Assembly: GCA_902793005.1 (NCBI GenBank)
Contig: CADBBQ010000002.1
Span: 1-33,500 of the forward strand
Origin: an uncultured Pseudomonadota bacterium
GTDB lineage: Bacteria > Pseudomonadota > Alphaproteobacteria > Rs-D84
Length of the DNA stretch: 33,500 bases
Reading direction: 5' to 3'
Below the pieces are notes generated by a model, which worked only from the letters and a program-made list of their open reading frames with translations, ran no database searches and had not been told where the DNA came from. The position numbers and the translations under genes were made by a program. Every line of letters begins with the position of its first letter. Position 1 is the first letter of the stretch. Positions 16,956 to 24,151 of the stretch are shown here, one piece after another.

Positions 16956-18518
16956 ATGCCAGAAATTGATACAAATGCTGTTTATAAACAATTAAAAAAA
17001 CAAAATGGCGAGGCCGCGGCCCGCGTTATTCGCGACGCGGTATTGTTGGATGTGCCAAATATTGTGCATATTTTGGAATTTGCCGGTAATAATCCGGACG
17101 AGGTGCGACAACTGGTGCCTGTTATTCGTGAAATTTATAAAACGCGGGGTGAATCACAATATTATACAGACAAAAATCCGCTGGAATTGTTAAGCGATGC
17201 CGGTTATGACGCATTTGTTGTGAAAACCGAAGAACAAAAAGATTCAATAAAAAAATACTTTCGACCAAACGAAGAATTGTGTACTTTTCGCGACCCGACG
17301 CGTCATAAATATTATTATATGATTCACGCAATCAAACGCGGTGCGGATAAAATTAAACCGTCGGATAATCCCGAACGCCAAGATGAATATGGAACGTCCG
17401 TGATATCAATTCAAATTGCAAAAACCGGTGGTTTTATTTCAATCAAAAATCGATACAATCATACGGTTGCAAATCCAGATAATACTTTTGACAGCAATCC
17501 GGATAAAATTATTCCGGGATTAGTGAATTCTTTGAAAAAATATTTTAATGTTGATTTTAACGCATTGGTAAGTGAAATGCCGGATAATTTCCGTATGGTG
17601 AATGACCAACTGGTTCGGTATAATTACGAGGTTGATAATGTTTATGTTGGTTCAAATTTTTATGTCAGAGGCAGCACCATTACCAAAATAAATACTGATT
17701 ATGAAATTATGTTGTGTTTGTGGGTGCTGAATACAAAAAGTGGTCAGATTGGTCAAATACCCGGTATTGATTACAGTCCGACTTGTGCGAGAAAATATTT
17801 GTCTGATGCGTTTTCGAGAAAGCGCATAGTTGTGCAAAAATCATCGGACGGCAAGGATGAGCGTGATGTTTTTGCAGATGGTGTAAAAATCGTGACTGTG
17901 GATAAAGGACAAATTATAAAACTGAATTTGCCAGATGTGACGGAAATTGAAAATGATTTTTCTTTGGACCCGGTTTTGCAAGAAATACATTTGCCAAATG
18001 TTGAAAAAATTGGTAATGAGTTTTTATCTGAAAACAAGGGGATAAAACATATCATTTTGCCAAAAGTTATCACAATTGGGGACGGTTTCTTGGCGGATAA
18101 TAAAAAATTGGATACGATTGATATACCAATGGTGCAAGAAATAGGTTCGCGTTTTTTAACACGTAATGAAAGTTTAACAAGTTTAAATGCGCCGAATTTA
18201 CAAAAAATTGGTACTTCTTTTTTGCGAGAAAATGAATCATTAACATTAATAAATTTACCAAACGTAACAAAAATTGGTTGCAGGTTTTTTAGTTACAATA
18301 ACTGTTTGAAATCAATTGAATTACCAAATGTAACAGAAATTGATGAGGGTTTTTTGCAAAACAACAAGAGTTTGATGTTGATGAATATACCGAAAATATC
18401 GCCAAATGACAATCCAGATATAAAACGATTACAATTTGTTGTTGCAAATAATAAATTAAAAGAGGAAGAAAAACAACCAATGCCGGTTAATATGTTGCCC
18501 CAAAATATGGAATATTGA
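16956..18518 (+). CDS. BspA-type leucine-rich repeat protein without signal peptide
   Basis: A 520-residue protein. The first ~300 residues are a mixed alpha/beta region that I do not recognise; recognisable stretches are SIQIAKTGGFISIKNRYNHTV and NPDKIIPGLVNSLKKYF. A short region with FADGVKIVTVDKGQ leads into about seven LRR_5-like repeats (~325-490) of roughly 23 residues, built on LPNVxxIGxxFLxxNxxLxxI. The end is Pro- and Gln-rich. There is no signal peptide or membrane helix, so it is cytosolic unless exported by a specialised system. BspA-type LRRs usually occur on surface proteins or effectors. It has its own promoter and AAAGGG site and lies nine bases before the penicillin-binding protein gene. 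Confidence 0.8.
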   Translation: MPEIDTNAVYKQLKKQNGEAAARVIRDAVLLDVPNIVHILEFAGNNPDEVRQLVPVIREIYKTRGESQYYTDKNPLELLSDAGYDAFVVKTEEQKDSIKKYFRPNEELCTFRDPTRHKYYYMIHAIKRGADKIKPSDNPERQDEYGTSVISIQIAKTGGFISIKNRYNHTVANPDNTFDSNPDKIIPGLVNSLKKYFNVDFNALVSEMPDNFRMVNDQLVRYNYEVDNVYVGSNFYVRGSTITKINTDYEIMLCLWVLNTKSGQIGQIPGIDYSPTCARKYLSDAFSRKRIVVQKSSDGKDERDVFADGVKIVTVDKGQIIKLNLPDVTEIENDFSLDPVLQEIHLPNVEKIGNEFLSENKGIKHIILPKVITIGDGFLADNKKLDTIDIPMVQEIGSRFLTRNESLTSLNAPNLQKIGTSFLRENESLTLINLPNVTKIGCRFFSYNNCLKSIELPNVTEIDEGFLQNNKSLMLMNIPKISPNDNPDIKRLQFVVANNKLKEEEKQPMPVNMLPQNMEY

Positions 18519-18527
18519 TGTTTTGAT

Positions 18528-20294
18528 ATGAAAAACACAGATACATCTTTGAAAGATAAAAAAACAGAAAAACCGTCTTTTCGTCGGCGGTTGTGGTCGG
18601 GTGTTTTTAATCTGGGGTTATTGGGTGTGATTTTTGTTGCGGGATATGTTGGGGTTGTATATTTGCGTATGCCGTCACTGGATGCAATTTTGTATGAAAA
18701 ACGGTTGCCGACAATTGTGTTTTTGGATGATGCGGGCAACGAAATTCGCAGTTCTAATCGTATTATGGGAACGCCGGTTACGGTCGAAACTTTGCCGCCG
18801 CACGTGTGGCAGGCGATTGTCGCCATCGAAGATAAACGTTTTTTTGAACACGGTCCAATCGATATGCGTTCAACATTTCGCGCGTTGGTATTAAATTTAT
18901 TCAAGGGGCGCTTTGCCGCCGGTGGGTCAACAATTACACAACAAACCGCAAAAAATATTTTCTTGTCGCGTGATAAAAAAATTTCACGCAAAGTCCAAGA
19001 ATTGATTTTGGCACAATGGTTGGAAAATCGTTTTACAAAAAATCAAATACTGGATTTGTATATGAACCGTGTATCTTTGGTTGGTGGTATGCGTGGAATT
19101 GATGCCGTGGCGCGCACTATGTTTGGGGTCGGGGCCGATAAATTGTCCGTTGCGCAATCTGCGCAAATTGCCGCAATGTTAAAGGCGCCAACTTATTACA
19201 GTCCATTAAAAAATCCGGAACGCAATATCGCGCGTGCGCGGATTATATTGGCGGAAATGGTGCGACAAAATTATTTGACATTGGATGCGGCACGTCGCGC
19301 GGCGGCGGAACTGGCACCGGCACCGGGCGCGCGGGACACAAATATATATCGTTATTGGACGGACTTTGTTTTGGAAGAATTGGATTCTGTTATTGGGGGT
19401 TTGGAATCAGATGTTTATGTGTACACCACTTTGAATCGTAATGCCCAGGAACGTATTGCCGCGGTTTTGCCGCGTCATATATCTGAATCCCAGGGGGCTG
19501 TTTTGGCAATGGCGCGTGATGGTGCGATAAAATCTATGGTTGGGGGAATTGATTATCAAACCAGTCAATTTAATCGCACATTGGCCGCGCGACAACCCGG
19601 CAGTGCGTTCAAACCTGTGGTTTATTTAATGGCATTGGAAAATGGTTTAACACCGGAATCTTATGTTAATGATTCTCCGTTTTCGGTTGGGGATTATAAT
19701 CCAAAAAATTATAACGAACATTATTATGGTGATATTCCTTTGTCGATGGCGTTTGCAAAAAGTGTTAATTCCGTGCCGGTGAAATTGACCAAGATTTATG
19801 GAATTGATTCTGTATTAGATATGGCAGGACGCCTGGGGGTGGGGACAAAATTAAAACGCGAATATTCAACCGTTTTGGGCGGGTCCGAGATGACTTTGTT
19901 GGATTTAACAAATATGTACGCGGTTATTTGGAATGATGGAAAATCTGTGCATCCATATTCAATTACCAAGATTACAAAAATGGATGGCACGGTTTTATAT
20001 GACAGAAATCCATCTGAACCAATCCAGGTTTTACAACAAAATACCGTTGAGGCGATGCAAAAATTATTGGCGGATGTTGTTGCGCCGGGCGGAACCGGAA
20101 AACGCGCGGCGGCGCCGGGGGTCTTGGGTGGAAAAACCGGTACCAGTAACGATAACAGGGATGCGTGGTTTATTGGTGCAACCAACAAATATGTAATTGG
20201 TGTTTGGGTTGGTAATGATGATTTTTCGCCTATGGACACAAAAGTCACAGGTGGCACAATACCGGCAATGATTTTTTATGATATTGTGAGATAA
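18528..20294 (+). CDS. Class A penicillin-binding protein (glycosyltransferase/transpeptidase)
   Basis: A 588-residue bifunctional peptidoglycan synthase. A basic cytoplasmic tail and one membrane helix (~28-47) precede a GT51 domain with AIVAIEDKRFFEHGP (catalytic Glu ~100), GGSTITQQTAKN and LYMNRVSLV. The transpeptidase domain has SxxK in GSAFKP (~359-362), SVN in KSVNSVP and KTGTS (~535-539). It is shorter than E. coli PBP1A and lacks the extra OB/ODD domain, so it is closest to compact PBP1A or PBP1C-like enzymes. It polymerises and cross-links the wall in the periplasm. It lies nine bases after the LRR gene, with no own promoter evident. Confidence 0.93.
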   Translation: MKNTDTSLKDKKTEKPSFRRRLWSGVFNLGLLGVIFVAGYVGVVYLRMPSLDAILYEKRLPTIVFLDDAGNEIRSSNRIMGTPVTVETLPPHVWQAIVAIEDKRFFEHGPIDMRSTFRALVLNLFKGRFAAGGSTITQQTAKNIFLSRDKKISRKVQELILAQWLENRFTKNQILDLYMNRVSLVGGMRGIDAVARTMFGVGADKLSVAQSAQIAAMLKAPTYYSPLKNPERNIARARIILAEMVRQNYLTLDAARRAAAELAPAPGARDTNIYRYWTDFVLEELDSVIGGLESDVYVYTTLNRNAQERIAAVLPRHISESQGAVLAMARDGAIKSMVGGIDYQTSQFNRTLAARQPGSAFKPVVYLMALENGLTPESYVNDSPFSVGDYNPKNYNEHYYGDIPLSMAFAKSVNSVPVKLTKIYGIDSVLDMAGRLGVGTKLKREYSTVLGGSEMTLLDLTNMYAVIWNDGKSVHPYSITKITKMDGTVLYDRNPSEPIQVLQQNTVEAMQKLLADVVAPGGTGKRAAAPGVLGGKTGTSNDNRDAWFIGATNKYVIGVWVGNDDFSPMDTKVTGGTIPAMIFYDIVR

Positions 20295-20322
20295 AAAACT
20301 GTTTTTTTTAATGTGTGATTTG

Positions 20323-20331
20323 TGGTATAAT
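20323..20331 (+). promoter_or_regulatory. Extended -10 promoter of the outer-membrane barrel gene
   Basis: TGGTATAAT in the context TTTGTGGTATAATCTGC, nearly identical to the LRR gene promoter. Confidence 0.65.
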
Positions 20332-20365
20332 CTGCGTGATGAAATTTTATATCAAGAGAGCAGAG

Positions 20366-21325
20366 ATGAAAAAATATATCACCAGTTTTTGTGTATTTAT
20401 GTTGATGGGCGTTGGCGTGGCAAGTGCAAATTGGCAATACCCGATGGGTGGACGGCGCGATTCGTGGCACGGGGACGATGGTATGCGATTTGTATTGTCT
20501 GTGCGTGGCGGGGCGTCAATGGGACGCGCATCAATTCAAAATGATATTGGGGGATTGACCGGCAATTATATGGTTAACACAACCAGTGGTGAAATCGTGA
20601 CCCAGGCATGGTATGATTTACAAGACCCAACGGTCCAGGCGCAATACGCACCGGCGGGCTATGCGCGTTTGGGGGATTTGCCGGCCGCAAATAAGTATTC
20701 GGAAATTGCCTTTGCCGCCGGGGTCAGTGTCGGTTTTACTATGCCCGATACTCCGCAATGGCGTATTGAATTGGGATTTGATCATATTGCGGAAACGGAT
20801 TATAACGAAAATCCGTTGTTCCAGGGGTCTTTGATTACATCCGAAGGCTATGTTGTGGATGCGCAAAGTGGTGGTGTGCAATCAACATTGGCCAGTGATA
20901 TTTACAGTGTGATGGCGTTTTATGATTTCTTTGAAGGAATTCAAAAGCCGTTAAAACAGATGATTCCCTATATTGGTGTTGGGGCGGGGTATGCAGACAC
21001 CAAAACCGTGTTGCAATTGACGGATTCTTATGGTGATTTGTCGGATGTATATGAATTACAGGCGTATGGTACAGTGGACAGTGCCGGCGTTATTCAATTT
21101 AATAAATCTGATACGCGGACATCTAATTTGGCACCGGTGGTGGCGGCGGGATTTTCGTATGGTGTGTCGGACAAGATGTTTTTAGATGTTGGTGCGCGGG
21201 CGATGTATTTGCCGAAAGTAAAATGGCAATTGTCCAGTGCGGATAACGAATTGCGTCGTGATTGGTTTAGTGCGGACAAAATGCTGTATGTAAACGCAAT
21301 GGTTGGTTTGCGCGTAGAATTTTAG
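20366..21325 (+). CDS. Outer-membrane beta-barrel protein
   Basis: A 319-residue protein. The ATG at 20366 gives a signal peptide MKKYITSFCVFMLMGVGVASA before NWQYP. The mature chain alternates amphipathic strands: RFVLSVRGGASMGRA, IAFAAGVSVGFTM, WRIELGFDHIA, PYIGVGAGYADTK, LAPVVAAGFSYGV and FLDVGARAMYL. It ends in VNAMVGLRVEF, with the terminal Phe recognised by the Bam machine. About eight strands are likely. The pattern resembles OmpA-like or rickettsial surface-antigen barrels. Function is unassigned; a structural or host-contact role is possible. It is monocistronic, followed by the tRNA-Gly promoter. Confidence 0.88.
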   Translation: MKKYITSFCVFMLMGVGVASANWQYPMGGRRDSWHGDDGMRFVLSVRGGASMGRASIQNDIGGLTGNYMVNTTSGEIVTQAWYDLQDPTVQAQYAPAGYARLGDLPAANKYSEIAFAAGVSVGFTMPDTPQWRIELGFDHIAETDYNENPLFQGSLITSEGYVVDAQSGGVQSTLASDIYSVMAFYDFFEGIQKPLKQMIPYIGVGAGYADTKTVLQLTDSYGDLSDVYELQAYGTVDSAGVIQFNKSDTRTSNLAPVVAAGFSYGVSDKMFLDVGARAMYLPKVKWQLSSADNELRRDWFSADKMLYVNAMVGLRVEF

Positions 21326-21335
21326 AAAAAAACAC

Positions 21336-21366
21336 TTGCAAATATAAAAAATGTATGTCATTATAT
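21336..21366 (+). promoter_or_regulatory. Promoter of tRNA-Gly
   Basis: TTGCAA (21336-21341) and TTATAT (21361-21366) with a long 19-base spacer, ten bases before the tRNA. Confidence 0.55.
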
Positions 21367-21376
21367 GCACACATTT

Positions 21377-21453
21377 GCGAGCGTAGCTCAGTTGGCTAGA
21401 GCGCAACCTTGCCAAGGTTGAGGTCGAGGGTTCGAGCCCCTTTGCTCGCACCA
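21377..21453 (+). tRNA. tRNA-Gly (anticodon GCC)
   Basis: Seventy-seven bases with an acceptor GCGAGCG/TGCTCGC, D-arm TAGCTCAGTTGGCTAGAGC and anticodon stem CAACC/GGTTG. Anticodon GCC is at 21411-21413, the T-arm is GAGGGTTCGAGCCCC, and CCA is encoded. It reads GGC and GGU. It is followed immediately by a hairpin terminator whose far arm continues into an inverted copy of the tRNA 3' half. Confidence 0.97.
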
Positions 21454-21567
21454 GATATTTTAAACCACCCGAAAGGGTGGTTTTTAAATATCTCGTGCAA
21501 AGGGGCGAGAACCCGAAGGGTTGCGAGGCGAGCCGGCGACAGCCGGCGAAGTACTTTGCTCGCACCA
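21429..21567. repeat. Inverted and direct copies of the tRNA-Gly 3' end
   Basis: The tRNA T-arm and acceptor strand (21429-21453) reappear inverted and slightly decayed at about 21491-21513 (CGTGCAAAGGGGCGAGAACCC), continuing the terminator's right arm. The last 14 tRNA bases, CTTTGCTCGCACCA (21440-21453), recur in direct orientation at 21554-21567. A GCCGGC/GCCGGC hairpin lies between them (21532-21547). Confidence 0.8.
21454..21492 (+). terminator. Terminator after tRNA-Gly
   Basis: A long stem GATATTT-AAACCACC / GGGTGGTTT-TAAATATC around a CGAAA loop, with a T run inside the right arm. Confidence 0.85.
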
Positions 21568-21569
21568 TC

Positions 21570-21672
21570 CGTCTTCGCTTCGCTCCGTCGCGATTTTTAT
21601 CGGGCGGAGCGATGTGATTTTAATCACGCGAAGCGGATGCCGCGACGGAGAGAACGTAGTGAACGGAGACGG
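21570..21672. repeat. Palindromic intergenic element with imperfect ~23-bp terminal inverted repeats
   Basis: The left end CCGTCTTCGC..CTCCGTCGC is the imperfect reverse complement of the right end GCGACGGAG..GGAGACGG. Internal smaller inverted repeats (GGCGGAGCG, GTGATTTTAATCAC) are present. It begins two bases after the duplicated tRNA tail and carries no ORF. It resembles a non-autonomous palindromic element. Confidence 0.6.
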
Positions 21673-21677
21673 GCAGT

Positions 21678-21917
21678 ATGTTTTACGTCTATATTTTACA
21701 AAGTCAAAATTTCCCGGATAAATTTTATATTGGTTATACGCATGATTTGAAAGAGAGGTTACAAACACATAATTCAGATCATAATGGTTATACGGCTAGA
21801 TATCAGCCGTGGGTTGTGAAAGCGTATTTCGCGATAAATAGTGAAGATAAAGCCAATGATTTCGAAAATTATCTAAAATCGCAATCTGGGCGTGAATTTA
21901 TTAAAAAACATTTTTGA
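21678..21917 (+). CDS. GIY-YIG domain protein (UPF0213/YhbQ-like)
   Basis: A 79-residue protein consisting of one compact GIY-YIG nuclease fold. VYILQS is the first element, FYIGYTHDLKERLQTHN is the second with the catalytic Arg, and a Glu-containing helix EDKANDFENYLKSQSGREFIKK follows. Small family members act on DNA in uncertain roles and are often found near tRNA genes and repeats in gut genomes. GGAG lies 9 bases before the ATG, inside the edge of the palindromic element. It may have moved with that element. Confidence 0.85.
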   Translation: MFYVYILQSQNFPDKFYIGYTHDLKERLQTHNSDHNGYTARYQPWVVKAYFAINSEDKANDFENYLKSQSGREFIKKHF

Positions 21918-22083
21918 TTTTTGCGGCAAATCCAGGTGTGGTCGCAATGGCCCAGGCATTACAAAATCATCGATAATTTTTGTGTTTAATTTGTTTTTTT
22001 CAGACGTCCTGTTTTTGGGCGTTTTTTTGTTGTCAATGTGGGTTGATTTTTCCTATAATATTATTCGAGAAAGGGGTTATGCT

Positions 22084-23184
22084 ATGACGCAAATATTATC
22101 GGGTGTTTATTTAGATTATTCTGATATTTTAATTCGTCCAAAAATGGGTATAAACCTGAATTCGCGGCGTGATGTGAATTTGCAACGTGTTTTTAAATTT
22201 AAACACGGACAAACACGCACGGGATTGGGGGTGTTTAATGCGAATATGGCGACGGTTGGAAATACGGATGTTGCCTCGCATTTGTTGGCACGCGGAATGT
22301 TTGCAACGCTGCATAAACATTATTCAACAGATGAAATAGGGCATTTTTTGCAAAATGCAAATGTGCCGTTGGATAATTTATTTTTAACAATTGGATTAAA
22401 AAATATCGATGACGATATTCAAAAATTGCACGCGTTGGAATCTGAATATGGATGGACAAAATCGCAAAATATCTGTATTGATGCGCCGAATTTTTATATC
22501 CCAAAGGCATTGGAAATTTTGGCGCGTGTGCGGGATGAATTTCCAAATTCTGTGATTATGGCGGGAAATATTGCCAGTCCAGACATTTGTTTGAAAATGT
22601 TGGATTATGCCGATGTTATAAAATGCGGTATTGGATCCGGGTCGGCGTGTTTAACGCGGCGACAAACGGGATGTGGTGTGCCGATGGTGTCGTTGATTTT
22701 GGAATGTGCGGATGTCGCGCATTCTGTGTCTGGACATATATGTGCCGATGGTGGAATTGTTGATGTGGGTGATATTAGCAAGGCGTTTTGTTTGAATTCT
22801 GATTTCGTTATGGCGGGCGGAATTTTTGCCGGGACGGACGAGTCAGCCGGTGACATAATTGAAAAGCATTTTCAAACAAATGAAATTGTGGATGGTCATC
22901 CGGTGGTGTGTGTTAAATATTTCAAACAATATTATGGAATGTCATCTGAATATGCGAATAATAAATTTGCCGGTGGTATGGCGGATTATAAAACGTCCGA
23001 GGGACGCGAATTACAGGTACCATATACCGGTGATATTGATAAAATATTGCAAGATATTTGCGGTGGTGTTGCGTCGTGTTGCACATATATTGGGGCGGCA
23101 TCGGTCAAACATATGTCAAAGTGTGCAACAATTATCCAGGTGCATAATCAATTAAACAAAGTGTTTGAAAAATATTCGGTGTAA
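22084..23184 (+). CDS. guaC: GMP reductase
   Basis: A 366-residue TIM-barrel enzyme of the IMPDH/GMPR family that converts GMP to IMP with NADPH. The start MTQILSG at 22084 is chosen because AAAGGGG precedes it and YSDILIRPK follows, as expected. The upstream in-frame extension is hydrophobic noise overlapping the GIY-YIG gene. Marks: SRRDVNLQRVFKFKHG, FNANMATVG, TLHKHYS, MAGNIASPD, the catalytic cysteine loop GIGSGSACLTR (C189), DGGIVDVGD, and the GMPR-specific YYGMSSEYAN. It lacks CBS domains, as GMPR does. It salvages purines. It converges with the recombinase gene 18 bases downstream. Confidence 0.94.
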   Translation: MTQILSGVYLDYSDILIRPKMGINLNSRRDVNLQRVFKFKHGQTRTGLGVFNANMATVGNTDVASHLLARGMFATLHKHYSTDEIGHFLQNANVPLDNLFLTIGLKNIDDDIQKLHALESEYGWTKSQNICIDAPNFYIPKALEILARVRDEFPNSVIMAGNIASPDICLKMLDYADVIKCGIGSGSACLTRRQTGCGVPMVSLILECADVAHSVSGHICADGGIVDVGDISKAFCLNSDFVMAGGIFAGTDESAGDIIEKHFQTNEIVDGHPVVCVKYFKQYYGMSSEYANNKFAGGMADYKTSEGRELQVPYTGDIDKILQDICGGVASCCTYIGAASVKHMSKCATIIQVHNQLNKVFEKYSV

Positions 23185-23202
23185 TTGTTGTTTGGCGTTT
23201 TT

Positions 23203-23805
23203 TTACAAAAAGTCATTTGGGTTGTTCAGGTATTTATACAGTGTTGTTTTGTGAACGCCCATAATACGCGCGATTTCGGTTTTGCTGACGCCACTGGTCA
23301 TTAAATAGTCCAATCTTTTTTGATTGCGTTGCAGTTTTGACATTTTTGATTGTGCGCCACGTGGTCGTCCCAGTTTTTTACCGTTTGCCTTTAATCGGGC
23401 CAGGCTTTCCCGGACGCGTTCTTGTAATAATTGTTTGGATAATTCGGCGGACAGGCCAAACGCAAACGCTAAAACCTTGGATTGAATATCGGCACCAAGT
23501 CTGAAATTTTCTTTCAGTGTCCAAACCTGGCATTCTTGTTCCAGGCACATTTGTAAAATTCCCATTACTTCCAGTAAACTGCGGCCCAGTCGTGATATTT
23601 CGGTTGTGATTAAAATGTCGCCACTTTTTAATTCTTTTAATAACGCACCCAGTTTGCGTTCAGATAATCGTTTGCTGCTGGATATTTTTTCTTCGACCCA
23701 GGTGTTGACCCGGATGTTGTTTGCTCTGGCGAATTTTTCAATTACAAAATGTTGGTTTTCCTCATGTTGATGCTGGGTTGAAACACGACAATAACCGTAA
23801 ATCAT
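23203..23805 (-). CDS. Serine recombinase, resolvase/invertase type
   Basis: A 200-residue protein. The ATG at 23805 is chosen, with AAGGAG 7 bases upstream and the family start MIYGYCRVST. The longer frame reaching to 24165 is unsupported. Catalytic Ser10 lies in RVST, and arginines lie in ISRLGRSL. A dimerisation helix follows (LAFAFGLSAELSKQLLQERVRESLARLKANGKKLGRPRG). A C-terminal Hin-like HTH reads LMTSGVSKTEIARIMGVHKTTLYKYL. Such small enzymes resolve cointegrates or invert DNA. No transposase is next to it. A 29-bp dyad lies just upstream (23838-23866), which could be a binding site or a leader hairpin. Substrate sites are unknown. Confidence 0.93.
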   Translation of the reverse strand: MIYGYCRVSTQHQHEENQHFVIEKFARANNIRVNTWVEEKISSSKRLSERKLGALLKELKSGDILITTEISRLGRSLLEVMGILQMCLEQECQVWTLKENFRLGADIQSKVLAFAFGLSAELSKQLLQERVRESLARLKANGKKLGRPRGAQSKMSKLQRNQKRLDYLMTSGVSKTEIARIMGVHKTTLYKYLNNPNDFL

Positions 23806-23828
23806 AACAACTCCTTGGATAGCGTTAT

Positions 23829-23906
23829 AAAAAGAAACAGGCCGTGCAAAAATATGCAAAGGCCTGGAACTCTTGTGAAATATAATTCTTTTTTGTATTT
23901 TGTCAA
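23829..23906 (-). promoter_or_regulatory. Recombinase promoter and leader hairpin with T tract
   Basis: On the minus strand, TTGACA (23906-23901), a 16-base spacer and TATATT (23884-23879). A few bases after the expected start lies the hairpin CAGGCC/GGCCTG (23866-23838) with inner TGCA/TGCA, followed by TTTCTTTTT. It resembles an attenuator. The same dyad could be a recombinase operator. Confidence 0.55.
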
Positions 23907-23988
23907 GGGGTATAAAGTCCGTCGTGGTTTGAAAAAAATCCTGATTGTGTTGTAAAATTGGTGTTTTTTTGTTGTGGTAAATTATCCT

Positions 23989-24132
23989 TTGACAAATGGG
24001 GTGTTTGATGGTAATAATTGATTTGATACCTGAATAGAGTAATTTATATGATTTTGAATATAAAAAAATTTTTACTATAACGGGTGCGATCCAAAATTCA
24101 AAACGGACGCACTTTTTCGGCGTCCGTTTTTT
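23989..24132 (+). promoter_or_regulatory. lysK promoter region and leader hairpin
   Basis: Stacked candidates: TTGACA-17-TAATAA (23989-24017), TTGATA-16-TATATG (24023-24050) and a weak TTGAAT..TATAAC ending at 24081. A perfect 11-bp terminator-like hairpin AAAACGGACGC/GCGTCCGTTTT (24100-24130) with T6 lies 20 bases before the lysK start. GTGCG (24084-24088) can pair with CGCAC (24108-24112), which would break the terminator. The rest of 23907-23988 holds nothing I can identify. Confidence 0.55.
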
Positions 24133-24151
24133 AAAACCAAAGGACAAAACA

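Noticed and set aside
21409..21750. 113-codon open frame across tRNA-Gly and the palindromic repeat
   Set aside because: It begins inside the tRNA and runs through hairpins; the GIY-YIG frame is the real gene.
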